This document shows, piece by piece, positions 8,809-22,337 of a DNA stretch of 64,000 bases. The DNA is from Comamonas sp. B21-038. GTDB lineage: Bacteria; Pseudomonadota; Gammaproteobacteria; Burkholderiales; Burkholderiaceae_C. The notes under the pieces are model-generated. The model had not been told where the DNA came from. It did not search any database and worked only from the letters and a program-made list of their open reading frames with translations. The DNA lies in the NCBI RefSeq assembly GCF_022387135.1, contig NZ_CP092462.1:1736001-1800000 (forward strand), given 5' to 3'. Both the position numbers and the translations under genes were made by a program. Every line of letters starts with the position of its first letter. The first letter of the stretch is position 1.

Positions 8809-9594
8809 TTACTCGACCTTGGCCTTTTCACGCAGCTCTTGCTGGTACTTCTGGATTTGTTGCTGGCGCAGTTGCTGCTCGATCTGGGGCTTGACTTCCT
8901 CGAACTTGGGCAGCTGTGCTTCACGCACATCGTCCACGCGGATGATGTGGTAGCCGAACTGGGTCTTGACGGGGGTGTCCGTCATCTGGCCCTTCTTCAG
9001 CTTGGTCATGGCCTCGGAGAACTCAGGCACGTAGTTGGCTGCATTGCCCCAGTCCAGATCGCCACCGCGCTGGCCCGATCCAGGATCCTTGGATTCCTTC
9101 TTGGCCAGGTCTTCGAACTTGGCACCCTTCTTGATTTGGGCGATCAGCGCCTTGGCCTTGTCTTCGCTGTCCACCAGGATGTGGAAGGCATGGTATTCCT
9201 TGCCTTGGTTGGTGGCGACAAACTTGTCGTACTCGGCCTTGGCGGCAGCGTCAGAAATGGGGTGCGCCTTTTCGTAAGCGGCGAACAACTCCTGGGTCAG
9301 GATGCCTTGGCGAGCCAGCTCGACCTGGCCCTTGAAGGACTCGGTCGCATCCAGGCCTTGGGCCTTGGCAGCCTGGGCATAGATTTCGCGCTCGATGATG
9401 GCTTCCTTGATCTGGCCTTCTTGCTCGGCACTCACAGGGCGGCCGCTGCGTTCCATTTGTTCCTTGAAGGTCTTCAGCAGAGACGAAGGCACGGGCTTGC
9501 CATTGACAACGCCAATGTTCTGGGCCACTGCGGGCAGCGCGGCTGAACCAAGCAGGGCAGCTGCAACCAGACCGGACAAGAGCTGTTTTTTCAT
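8809..9594 (-). CDS. Periplasmic parvulin-type peptidyl-prolyl isomerase
   Basis: 261-residue exported foldase. Residues 1-24 form a signal peptide (MKKQLLSGLVAAALLGSAAL, cleavage after AVA). An N-terminal helical region resembling the SurA/PrsA chaperone arm follows, then a parvulin (rotamase) domain at about 130-235 with AFHILV, GKKESKDPGSGQRGGDLD-like spacing, FGYHIIRVDD and a Gln/Lys-rich tail. Parvulins isomerise prolyl bonds and assist folding of secreted and outer-membrane proteins. ATG 9594 is chosen because it starts the signal peptide; the longer frame adds an uncharacteristic leader. bolA ends 47 bases upstream and may be co-transcribed. Confidence 0.88.
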   Translation of the reverse strand: MKKQLLSGLVAAALLGSAALPAVAQNIGVVNGKPVPSSLLKTFKEQMERSGRPVSAEQEGQIKEAIIEREIYAQAAKAQGLDATESFKGQVELARQGILTQELFAAYEKAHPISDAAAKAEYDKFVATNQGKEYHAFHILVDSEDKAKALIAQIKKGAKFEDLAKKESKDPGSGQRGGDLDWGNAANYVPEFSEAMTKLKKGQMTDTPVKTQFGYHIIRVDDVREAQLPKFEEVKPQIEQQLRQQQIQKYQQELREKAKVE

Positions 9595-9641
9595 GCGAAA
9601 TCCAAATTGTTTATCTGTGAAGGAAATATACACCAGTGATT

Positions 9642-9926
9642 TCATTGTTTTGGTGTATTCAGGACTTCAATGGCAAGGGCATGTAAACCCGCGTCAATGA
9701 ATGCTTGGAGCGCATCATACACAAGCCGGTGCTGGGCAATGCGTGATGTGCCAGTAAATAAGGGTGAAGCGATGCGCAACCGAAAATGGGTGCCAAAACC
9801 GCTGCCATTGGCACCGGCATGGCCGGAGTGCAGACCGCTTTCGTCGATCACTTCCAACTGGGTGGGTGAGAGTTTGTCGCGCAGCACCGCTTCAATGGCG
9901 GTGGCGGTAATGTCCTGGGCTTGCAT
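9642..9926 (-). CDS. bolA: BolA family protein
   Basis: 94-residue BolA/IbaG-type protein with the class II KH-like fold. Recognisable segments are LSPTQLEVIDESGLHSGH, the FRLRIASPLF strand, the HRLVYDALQ helix and the HALAIEVL strand. BolA proteins pair with monothiol glutaredoxins around a [2Fe-2S] cluster; the conserved C-terminal-half histidine that takes part is present (SRIAQHRLVYD). It lies between yciB and the parvulin gene in the same orientation, an arrangement I recognise from beta-proteobacteria. Confidence 0.88.
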   Translation of the reverse strand: MQAQDITATAIEAVLRDKLSPTQLEVIDESGLHSGHAGANGSGFGTHFRLRIASPLFTGTSRIAQHRLVYDALQAFIDAGLHALAIEVLNTPKQ

Positions 9927-10011
9927 AGAGGAAAGGCAAAGATGGGCGCGGGTGTGTCAGCGGCAGCCATAGCGTTCAGCGCGATGCGCTGCCGGCCAGC
10001 GCCCGCGGTTG

Positions 10012-10557
10012 TCAGGGCTGGTCTTCCGGGTTGTGCTGGATGTGGCGGCTCAGGTACATGGCCTGGCCGAGCACGAAGACCAGCATCAGGCCCAGACCAC
10101 CGAACATCTTGAAGGTGACCCAGGTGTCCAGGTCAAACTGGTAGGCCACCCAGATGTTGATGATGCCCATGACGGTGAAAAAAATGGCCCAGCTGTAGTT
10201 GACCGTGTTCCAGACAGGCTGGGGCAGTTGCACCTGCGAGGACATCAGCTTTTGCATCAGGTTGCGGTTGAAGAACCACTGGCCGCCCAGCAAAACGGCT
10301 GCCATCACCCAGTACAAGACGGTGGGCTTCCACTTGATGAAGGCTTCGTCGTGAAAGAGCAGCGTGGCACCGCCAAACACCACGATCACGCCCAGGCTGA
10401 TCCACTGCATCGGCTCCACCTTGCCGACCTTGAAATGCAGGTAGGCAATTTGCGCAATGGTCGCAGCAATGGCCACCCCGGTGGCCACGAACACCCCCCA
10501 GACCTTGAACGCTGCGAAAAACAGCAGGATGGGGAAAAAATCAATCAAAAATTTCAT
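10012..10557 (-). CDS. yciB: Septation protein A / YciB family inner-membrane protein
   Basis: 181-residue integral membrane protein with about five hydrophobic segments. Start and ending match the YciB (IspZ) family: MKFLIDFFPILLFFAAFK at the N-terminus, the KWKPTVLYW and NYSWAIFF blocks, and YLSRHIQ near the C-terminus. YciB is linked to septation and envelope integrity; its molecular activity is unclear. The frame is open 36 codons upstream, but ATG 10557 gives the exact family N-terminus. bolA follows after 85 bases and msrB lies 255 bases upstream. Confidence 0.92.
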   Translation of the reverse strand: MKFLIDFFPILLFFAAFKVWGVFVATGVAIAATIAQIAYLHFKVGKVEPMQWISLGVIVVFGGATLLFHDEAFIKWKPTVLYWVMAAVLLGGQWFFNRNLMQKLMSSQVQLPQPVWNTVNYSWAIFFTVMGIINIWVAYQFDLDTWVTFKMFGGLGLMLVFVLGQAMYLSRHIQHNPEDQP

Positions 10558-10812
10558 ATCAGGCGATGCGGGCTGTGCACGGCGTAGCTGAAAGCGGAGC
10601 ACGATGCGGACAAGAAGGCAGGGCTTTGGTGCTTGTGTTTTGTTGAGTAGCGCGTCTGCGGGCAAGCCGCCAATGATACGCGAGCGGTTTTGCCGCCAGC
10701 TTAAGCTGGACTGAAGCCCCCGCCACGCTTTGCAGCGCTGTCAGAGCGCGTGCTGCTGCCAAAGTTCCACACCGCGCAAGCGCAAGCCACAGGCGCCTGC
10801 TGCGCCCTGGGG

Positions 10813-11219
10813 TCATTCCTGCTTTTCAAAGTCCAGCGCGGCCGAGTTCATGCAGTAGCGCAGGCCGGTAGGCTGGGGGCCGTCCGGGAACACATGGCCC
10901 AGATGGGCACCGCACTGGGCGCAGACCGTCTCGACCCGCACCATGCCATGGCTGCGGTCCACGTTTTCCTGGATTGCGCCGGGAATGGCTTCGGAGAAGC
11001 TGGGCCAGCCACAGCCAGCATCAAACTTGGTGCCGCTGTCAAACAGCTTGGCACCGCAACAGATGCAGTGGTAGCTGCCATCGGCCCAGTGGGCCTCGTA
11101 CTTGCCGGTAAACGGGCGTTCGGTAGCGGCATGCCGGGTGACCTGGTACGCCACTGGTTCGGCTTGTTTGGATGCGAGTTCGGCCTGCCATTGGGCATCC
11201 GATTTTTGGACAGGAAAGC

Positions 11220-11223
<4 letters not shown>
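10813..11223 (-). CDS. msrB: Peptide-methionine (R)-S-oxide reductase
   Basis: 136-residue MsrB, which reduces methionine-R-sulfoxide in oxidised proteins. The zinc site is complete (C53-C56 and C101-C104), the catalytic cysteine is C124 in [12 protein letters not shown], and C71 (AGCGWPSF) is a possible resolving cysteine. There is no signal peptide, so it is cytoplasmic. Its ATG overlaps the selO stop as ATGA, implying translational coupling to selO; both genes have oxidative-stress roles. Confidence 0.95.
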
Positions 11224-12773
<1,550 letters not shown>

Positions 12774-13102
12774 GCAGCCATTGTCTGCCTTGCGGCTTTC
12801 CCCGGGTGGCGCTGTGTCTATATACCAAGTCTGGCTTCTTGGGCCCATCCAGTGCGGCGGCGCAACATTATTTGACCCTGCCCGGGGCGCAAAACCGCCG
12901 CACCCTGCGCTTTTGTCTCTGGTGGGCCGGGAGGGCACGGTATTATGTCGGCCTGAGTTCTACCGCTTGGTTCATCAGAAAAGATCCCTGGGCCATCCGG
13001 CACTTGCCCGGCATGCCTGGCCAGCCCTGTTTTGCGCGGGCCGGCCGGTGTGCGACAGCGCATCGCAGGTGATTGCCGCCCATCCAAGAGAAAACGAGCA
13101 CT
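12774..13102. other. Divergent intergenic region selO / smc
   Basis: 329 bases without a gene between two divergent units. Two AT-rich spots stand out: TATATA near 12820 and TATTAT at 12941-12946, the latter in good position to be a -10 for smc, but without a matching -35. No inverted repeat or RNA motif was recognised. Confidence 0.4.
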
Positions 13103-16100
13103 GTGCGCCTCAATTCCATCAAGCTTGCTGGCTTCAAATCGTTTGCGGAGCCCACCAATTTCATGCTGCCAGGGCAACTGGTGGGCGTGGTCGGCCCCAA
13201 TGGCTGCGGCAAGTCCAACATCATGGATGCGGTGCGCTGGGTGCTGGGCGAGTCCAAGGCCAGTGAATTGCGCGGCGAGTCGATGCAGGATGTGATCTTC
13301 AATGGCACGACGCACCGCAAGCCGGCCAGCCGCTCCAGTGTGGAGCTGGTGTTTGACAACAGCGACCACCGCGCCGGCGGCCAGTGGAGCCAGTACACCG
13401 AAATCGCCGTCAAGCGGGTGCTCACGCGCGACGGCAGCAGCAGCTATTTCATCAACAACATGCCGGTGCGCCGGCGCGATGTGCAGGATGTGTTCCTGGG
13501 CACCGGCCTGGGCCCGCGTGCCTACGCGATCATCGGCCAGGGCACCATCAGCCGCATCATCGAGTCGCGCCCCGAGGAGCTGCGCCTGTTCCTGGAAGAA
13601 GCAGCCGGCGTCTCCAAGTACAAGGAGCGCCGCCGCGAGACGGAAAACCGCCTCAACGACACGCGCGAAAACCTGACCCGGGTCGAAGACATTCTGCGTG
13701 AGCTCAATGCCAACCTCGACAAGCTGGAAAAGCAGGCCGAGGTAGCCGCCAAATACAACGCGCTCAATGCCAGCGCCACCCTGAAGCAGCACCAGCTGTG
13801 GTTCCTCAAGCGCAGCGATGCCGAGCAAGAGCAGGAGAAGGTGCGCATCGAGGGCCTCAAGGCCGTCAATGACCTGGAGTCGCGCCTGGCCGACCTGCGC
13901 CATGTCGAGGCGGACCTGGAAACCATCCGCCAATCGCACTATGCCGCCGGCGACACGGTCAACCAGGCGCAGGGCAAGCTGTACGAAGCCACCGCTGAAG
14001 TAGGCCGGTTGGAGGCCGAAATCCGCTATGTCGTCGAAGGCCGCCAGAGGGTGGAGAACCGTCTGGTGCAACTGGCCGAGCAGATTGCGCAGTGGACGAT
14101 ACGCAAGGACGAGTCCGAGGCCGAACTGGAAAACCTGGCTGGCCAGGGTATGGATGCGGAAGAGCGCGCCGAGATGCTGGCGGCCCAGCTCGAAGAGCAA
14201 AACCTGCAACTGCCCGATATGGAGGAAGCGTTGCGCCTGGCCCAGCAGCGCGCCAATGAGCAGCGCAGCTCCGTCACCCAGGTGCAGCAGCAGATCCAGG
14301 TGCTGGCCGCCGAGCAGCGCAGCCTGAACGAACAAAGCCGTGGCCTGGAGGTACGCAGCGAGCGCCTGCGCAGCGACCGCAATGCGATGGCCGCGCCCGA
14401 CGAGACCCGCCTGGCCAACCTGCAGCAGCAAAACGAGGAAGCCGCCGAGGCCGCCGAGATCGCCGAAGGGCGGCTGCTGGAGCTGCAGGACAGTGTGCCC
14501 CAGCTCGATGAAGCGCGGCGCAGCAAGCAGCAGCAGGTGAACCAGGAAGGCGCCAAGCAGGCCGATCTGTCGGCGCGGCTCGATGCCCTCAAGGCGCTGC
14601 AGGAAAAGGTCAAGACCGACGGCAAGCTGCAGCCCTGGCTGGCCAAGCATGGGCTCGATGGCCTGCAAGGCCTGTGGAGCCGCATCCAGGTGGAGCCGGG
14701 CTGGGAAAACGCATTGGAAGCTGCACTGCGCGAGCGGCTGGCGGCATTGGAAGTCAGCCGCCTGGATATGGTGCGCGGATTCTTGGGCGCCGGTGCCCAG
14801 GATGCACCGCCGGCGCGCCTGGCCTTTTACAGCGTGCCGCAAGCACCAGCCGCTGCCCCTGCGGGCAAACTGGCGCAGCTGTCCGACCTGCTGCGTGTGC
14901 ATGATGCCGGCCTGCGTGCCGTGCTGGTCGACTGGCTCTGCGGCTGCTACACCTGCCCGAGCCTGGACGAGGCGCTGGCCCAGCGCAGCCGTCTGCAGGC
15001 CGGCGAAACCATTTTTGTGCCGACCGGCCACTCCGTCAGCCTGCACAGCGTGAGCTTTTATGCGCAGGACTCCGAGCAGTCCGGCATGCTGGCACGGGCC
15101 CAGGAAATCGAGCATCTGGAAAAGGAGCTGCGCGCCCAATCGCTGATCGGCGAAGAGGCGCGCAACGCGCTGGTGCGTGCCGAGAGCGCCTATGCCGATG
15201 CCTCTCAGCGCCTGGTGGCCGTGCGCGCCGAGGCTGCCCAGACCCGCAACCGTGCCCATGAGCTGCAGGTGGAGACCTTGCGCCTGACCCAGTTGGCCGA
15301 GCAGGCCCGGGCCCGCGCGGCCCAGATCGACACCGACCTGGGCGAAGTGGTGCAGCAGCTCGAAGAGATCCAGGAGCGCCGGATTGCGGCTGAGGCCCGC
15401 TTTGAAGAGTTGGACATGCAGCTGGCCGACAGCCAGGAGCGCCATGCCCAGCTCGATGAAACCGTCTACGAGTCCGAGCGCAAGCTGGCCAGCGCCCGCG
15501 AGCAGCTGCGCGCGCTCGAGCGCCAGTCGCAGGAAGCGGTGTTTGGCCAGCGCAGCATGGAAGCGCGCCGCGCCGAGCTCCACCGCACGATGGAAACGGC
15601 GATGCAGCAGGCCAAGGCCCTCGGAGATGAACAGCTTCGCGCGCAGGAAGAGCAAAAACGCCTCAATGACGCGGCAGCGCAGGGGGGGCTGCAGGATGCG
15701 CTGAACCTCAAGATGGAGCGCGAAAAGGACCTGGCCGCACGCCGCAGCGAATACGATGACCTGACGGCTCGGCTGCGCAGCAGCGATGAGCGCCGCCAGC
15801 AGTTTGAGCGCGAGCTGCAGCCGCTGCGCGACCGGATCACCGAGTTCAAGCTCAAGGAGCAGGCCGCGCAACTGGGCCTGGAGCAGTACACGACCTTGCT
15901 GCAGGAGGCCCAGGCGGATCTGGACGTTATCGCCGCGTCGGTCAAGGATGGGCAGGTGCGCCTGACCGGTCTGCAGGGCGACATCGACCGCCTGCACCGC
16001 GAGATCGAAGCGCTGGGTGCCGTCAACCTGGCTGCCCTGGATGAGTTGAACCATGCCCGCGAGCGCAAGACCTTCCTCGACTCGCAGATGGAAGACCTGA

Positions 16101-16630
16101 CCCAGGCCATGACAACCCTGGAGGACGCCATCAAGAAGATCGATGCCGAAACCCGGCAACTGCTCTCGGGCACCTTCGACACCGTCAACAGCCACTTCGG
16201 CCGCATGTTCCCGGAGCTGTTTGGTGGCGGGCAGGCCAAGCTGATCATCACCGGCGACGAGATTCTGGACTCGGGTGTGCAGGTGATGGCGCAGCCGCCC
16301 GGCAAGAAGAACCAGACCATCCACCTGCTCTCGGGCGGCGAGAAAGCGCTGACCGCGATTGCGCTGGTGTTCGCGATCTTCCAGCTCAACCCGGCGCCCT
16401 TCTGTCTGCTCGATGAGGTGGACGCGCCGCTGGACGATGCCAACACCGAGCGCTACGCCAAGCTGGTCGCCTCGATGAGCCGGGGCACGCAGTTCCTCTT
16501 CATCAGCCACAACAAGATCGCGATGGAGATCGCGCAGCAACTGATTGGTGTGACAATGCAGGAGCAGGGCGTCTCGCGCATTGTGGCTGTGGATATGGAG
16601 TCTGCGTTGTCGATGGCGGATTCGGCGTGA
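13103..16630 (+). CDS. smc: Chromosome segregation protein SMC
   Basis: 1175-residue SMC ATPase organising and segregating the chromosome. The N-terminal head has Walker A GPNGCGKSN (about residues 31-39). Two long coiled coils flank a hinge region around residues 500-640. The C-terminal head has the signature LLSGGEKALTAIAL and Walker B FCLLDEVDAPLDDANTERY. Family length is about 1150-1190. The frame is open back to a TTG at 13073, but beta-proteobacterial SMC begins MRLNSIKLxGFKSF, which fixes GTG 13103. zipA follows 22 bases after the stop, so the two are probably co-transcribed. Confidence 0.95.
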   Translation: MRLNSIKLAGFKSFAEPTNFMLPGQLVGVVGPNGCGKSNIMDAVRWVLGESKASELRGESMQDVIFNGTTHRKPASRSSVELVFDNSDHRAGGQWSQYTEIAVKRVLTRDGSSSYFINNMPVRRRDVQDVFLGTGLGPRAYAIIGQGTISRIIESRPEELRLFLEEAAGVSKYKERRRETENRLNDTRENLTRVEDILRELNANLDKLEKQAEVAAKYNALNASATLKQHQLWFLKRSDAEQEQEKVRIEGLKAVNDLESRLADLRHVEADLETIRQSHYAAGDTVNQAQGKLYEATAEVGRLEAEIRYVVEGRQRVENRLVQLAEQIAQWTIRKDESEAELENLAGQGMDAEERAEMLAAQLEEQNLQLPDMEEALRLAQQRANEQRSSVTQVQQQIQVLAAEQRSLNEQSRGLEVRSERLRSDRNAMAAPDETRLANLQQQNEEAAEAAEIAEGRLLELQDSVPQLDEARRSKQQQVNQEGAKQADLSARLDALKALQEKVKTDGKLQPWLAKHGLDGLQGLWSRIQVEPGWENALEAALRERLAALEVSRLDMVRGFLGAGAQDAPPARLAFYSVPQAPAAAPAGKLAQLSDLLRVHDAGLRAVLVDWLCGCYTCPSLDEALAQRSRLQAGETIFVPTGHSVSLHSVSFYAQDSEQSGMLARAQEIEHLEKELRAQSLIGEEARNALVRAESAYADASQRLVAVRAEAAQTRNRAHELQVETLRLTQLAEQARARAAQIDTDLGEVVQQLEEIQERRIAAEARFEELDMQLADSQERHAQLDETVYESERKLASAREQLRALERQSQEAVFGQRSMEARRAELHRTMETAMQQAKALGDEQLRAQEEQKRLNDAAAQGGLQDALNLKMEREKDLAARRSEYDDLTARLRSSDERRQQFERELQPLRDRITEFKLKEQAAQLGLEQYTTLLQEAQADLDVIAASVKDGQVRLTGLQGDIDRLHREIEALGAVNLAALDELNHARERKTFLDSQMEDLTQAMTTLEDAIKKIDAETRQLLSGTFDTVNSHFGRMFPELFGGGQAKLIITGDEILDSGVQVMAQPPGKKNQTIHLLSGGEKALTAIALVFAIFQLNPAPFCLLDEVDAPLDDANTERYAKLVASMSRGTQFLFISHNKIAMEIAQQLIGVTMQEQGVSRIVAVDMESALSMADSA

Positions 16631-16652
16631 TAGATTTTTAGAACGAAAACGT

Positions 16653-20034
<3,382 letters not shown>

Positions 20035-20158
20035 GTTGCCGGAAGGTTGGAGCGCGATGGCGCTGCACTGGCTTGCTATCTCGCGCCACACGGAGCAGGG
20101 ATAGGGACATTCTCCGACATCGGCGCCTGCCAGATGTCAATACGATGAAAAACGCCAG

Positions 20159-20188
20159 TGGCTGCCATCCGGCGGCCCTGCTTTTTTT
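20159..20188 (+). terminator. Terminator or leader hairpin after ligA
   Basis: GGCTGCC pairs with GGCGGCC (one G-T wobble) around a 4-base loop, followed after four bases by seven T residues. It ends only 16 bases before the next start codon, so it could either terminate the ligA transcript or attenuate entry into the H1-like gene. Confidence 0.55.
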
Positions 20189-20204
20189 ATGCAGAGGAGA
20201 TGCC

Positions 20205-20969
20205 GTGAGCTATACCCTGAGACAAGTTCAGACCTTGCTGACCAAGCCGGAGCTGGAGCTGTTCCAAGCCAGCCGTGCCAATGCGATCAAGGAGCTGACC
20301 GAGCGTCAGCTCAGCAGCAAAATCACCCGCACCCGTACCTTGCGCGCCAAGTACCGCGATCTCTACCAGCGCCAGACGGTGAAAACCCAGAAAGGGCCAG
20401 CGGCTGCGCGTCGGCCCGCTGGCAATGACAACAACCGCACCGAAGTGAAGGCCGATGTCATGCAGGAGGTGCTGGGCCGTTTCGAAGAGCGCCTCGCCAA
20501 GGTACAGGCCGATGCCACGAAAACGGCTGCCAAGACCGCCGCTGTGAAAAATAGCAAGCCCGCGCCCGCAAAGAGCGCTGCCAAAAAGCCCGCTGCTGCG
20601 GCCAAGACAACCGCAGCAGCTGCTCCACGCAAGAAAGCGGCCAAGTCCGCCACCAAGGCATCCCCTGCCGAGGCGGTCAAGGCTGCTGCAGTGAAGAAAG
20701 CCAGCGGCGCTCGCAAGGCTGCCTCCAAGGCCGCTGTGAAGAAAACCGCCTCGTCGTCTGCGGCTCCAGCCAAAGCGTCAAAGACCGCAGCGAACACTCC
20801 GAAAGTGGCCGGCAACGCAACGGCTGCAGCACAAGGGGCCGTGCCCACGACACAACCAGCAGCGGCCAGCCGGGGCAACCCCATCAAAGCCAAGCCGGTC
20901 AACAAGAAAATCCAGGCCAGTGGCCAGTCCCGCACCCAGGCCGCGCAGGCCAAGCGCGACAGCCGCTGA
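20205..20969 (+). CDS. Histone H1-like Lys/Ala-rich basic protein
   Basis: 254-residue protein in two parts. Residues 1 to about 90 form an ordered, charged helical region (YTLRQVQTLL, ELFQASRANAIKELTERQ). The rest is a low-complexity Lys/Ala/Pro/Ser tail with repeated AAKKPAAAAK-like and KKAAKSA-like units, as in bacterial histone H1-like nucleoid proteins (AlgP/BpH1 type). The tail should bind DNA or RNA electrostatically; the N-terminal part is not a domain I recognise. Start is GTG 20205 behind GAGGAGA; the longer frame begins inside ligA. A strong terminator follows. A nucleoid-associated role is inferred. Confidence 0.75.
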   Translation: MSYTLRQVQTLLTKPELELFQASRANAIKELTERQLSSKITRTRTLRAKYRDLYQRQTVKTQKGPAAARRPAGNDNNRTEVKADVMQEVLGRFEERLAKVQADATKTAAKTAAVKNSKPAPAKSAAKKPAAAAKTTAAAAPRKKAAKSATKASPAEAVKAAAVKKASGARKAASKAAVKKTASSSAAPAKASKTAANTPKVAGNATAAAQGAVPTTQPAAASRGNPIKAKPVNKKIQASGQSRTQAAQAKRDSR

Positions 20970-20986
20970 CCGCACACATAAGCGAT

Positions 20987-21027
20987 GAAAAAGGCCGTAC
21001 GTCCTGCGCAGGGGGTACGGCCTTTTT
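20987..21027 (+). terminator. Bidirectional terminator
   Basis: Ten-bp stem (20991-21000/21015-21024, AAGGCCGTAC) with a T-run on the plus side and an A-run on the other. It separates the H1-like gene from the convergent DUF2059-like gene. Confidence 0.85.
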
Positions 21028-21079
21028 AGGGGGTTCCGACGGGGGATCATGGGCCCGGCGGGCCCAGCGCTCGTCAGCG

Positions 21080-21625
21080 TCAGGGTTTCTGTTTTTTGGC
21101 AGGCGCACTAGGGGCGGCTGCAGGTTGCTGTGCTTTGGCATACGCTTTAGCCATCATCTCGCGCAGCATGGCCGAACTCGATTGCTGCATCATGCGGTTG
21201 ATGTCGGCTTGCTTGCTTTGCATCAGCTGGGCGTGGGGCGACTGGGGCCCCTGGTCCAGCAGCGATTGCAGCTGCGCTTCGTTGAAATTCTGCGCATAGG
21301 CGGTAGCCAGCTGCGTGTCCCAGCGCTTTTGGTAGTCCGCCGCGACCGAGCGCGTGGCAGCAATCATGGCCTGGCCGGCGTGCTGCTGGCCCACCTTGTC
21401 GATCAGGGCCTGGTATTCGGGCGACTTGGCGGCAATCTGCAAGCCCACTTGGGGCAGGCTGTGACCGAGCTTGTATTTCTCGACCAGCGCCAGTGCCAGG
21501 TCTTGCAGTTTGGCGGCGTGCGCGAGACTGGGCAGCCAGGCGCTGCCGGCCGCCACGGCGGGCAGGAGCAGGCCGCCAAGCAGGCGGCGTCGGACCGAGG
21601 AGGTGCGGGCAAAGTAAGAGGTCAT
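21080..21625 (-). CDS. Exported DUF2059-like protein
   Basis: 181-residue secreted protein. It has an N-terminal signal with an Arg cluster (SSVRRRLLGGLLLPAVAAG) ending at LAHA, then an alpha-helical domain whose C-terminal half (YAQNFNEAQLQSLLDQG, DINRMMQQSSSAML) resembles DUF2059, and an Ala/Pro/Lys tail. Function unknown; the family is periplasmic. Start is ATG 21625, with an in-frame GTG at 21634 as alternative; neither has a clear ribosome site. The Nudix gene ends 14 bases upstream, so coupling is likely. Confidence 0.65.
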   Translation of the reverse strand: MTSYFARTSSVRRRLLGGLLLPAVAAGSAWLPSLAHAAKLQDLALALVEKYKLGHSLPQVGLQIAAKSPEYQALIDKVGQQHAGQAMIAATRSVAADYQKRWDTQLATAYAQNFNEAQLQSLLDQGPQSPHAQLMQSKQADINRMMQQSSSAMLREMMAKAYAKAQQPAAAPSAPAKKQKP

Positions 21626-21639
21626 GGGAGGCACTTGAG

Positions 21640-22251
21640 TCAGGAAACGGTCGGGACAGCGGAGGCTTCGGCCGGCTGGGGCGGTACCAAGGGGCCGGGC
21701 GGCGTTTCCAGATCGATCACATGGATGCCGAATGCACCGCGCCTGCGGTCTTCGAAATAGCGCTGCAGGGTAACCTTGACGGTGCGAAAGGCAATATCGT
21801 CCCAGGGGATGTCGGCTTCGCTGAAGAGACGGGTCTCCATGGTTTCCCAGCCGGGGTTGAATGTGGTGCTTTGGAGCTGTGCCAGATAGAACAGATGCAC
21901 TTGCCCGACATGCGGTACGTTGACCAGCGAGAACAGCGGGCCCATCGTGATGTCGGCGCCGGCTTCTTCCTCGGTCTCGCGCTCGGCGCCCTGGCCGGTG
22001 GTTTCGTCCAGCTCCATAAAGCCGGCTGGCAAGGTCCAGTAGCCTTTGCGCGGTTCAATATTGCGCAGACACAGCAGCACCTTGTCATCCATGTATGGAA
22101 TGGTGCCCACCACGTTCAGCGGATTTTCGTAATGGACGGTATGGCAGGCCGGGCAGATCGCGCGGATCTTGGTATCGCCGTCATCGGGCAGGCGGTGCTC
22201 AACCTTGGTGCCGCAGCGGCGGCAATAATCAACGGGGGCGCGAGAGGTCAT
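21640..22251 (-). CDS. Nudix hydrolase with N-terminal zinc ribbon
   Basis: 203-residue protein. A zinc ribbon (CRRCG at about 10-14 and CPAC at about 33-36) precedes a Nudix domain whose box is complete: GFMELDETTG followed by AERETEEEAGA, satisfying GX5EX7REUXEEXGU. The ribbon-Nudix order resembles NADH pyrophosphatase relatives, but the protein is shorter than NudC and the substrate cannot be read from sequence. It has a Pro-rich tail. Start ATG 22251. The next gene follows closely in the same direction. Confidence 0.85.
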   Translation of the reverse strand: MTSRAPVDYCRRCGTKVEHRLPDDGDTKIRAICPACHTVHYENPLNVVGTIPYMDDKVLLCLRNIEPRKGYWTLPAGFMELDETTGQGAERETEEEAGADITMGPLFSLVNVPHVGQVHLFYLAQLQSTTFNPGWETMETRLFSEADIPWDDIAFRTVKVTLQRYFEDRRRGAFGIHVIDLETPPGPLVPPQPAEASAVPTVS

Positions 22252-22296
22252 GCGGTCTATTGTGCGTCAAGCCCGCGTTGCTCGCGGCAACGGGCG

Positions 22297-22325
22297 AAAA
22301 AAAGCGCCACCGCAGTGGGTGGCGC
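22297..22325 (-). terminator. Terminator after the FAH-family gene
   Basis: Eight-bp stem GCGCCACC/GGTGGCGC (22304-22311/22318-22325), followed on the minus strand by seven T residues. It lies 13 bases past the stop at 22338. Confidence 0.85.
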
Positions 22326-22337
22326 GTTGTCCTGGTA

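Noticed and set aside
12818-16540. A 1240-codon open frame antisense to smc
   Set aside because: Same explanation: GC-rich codon bias of smc leaves the opposite strand open. Its sequence is Leu/Gln/Ala low-complexity with no family match that I recognise.
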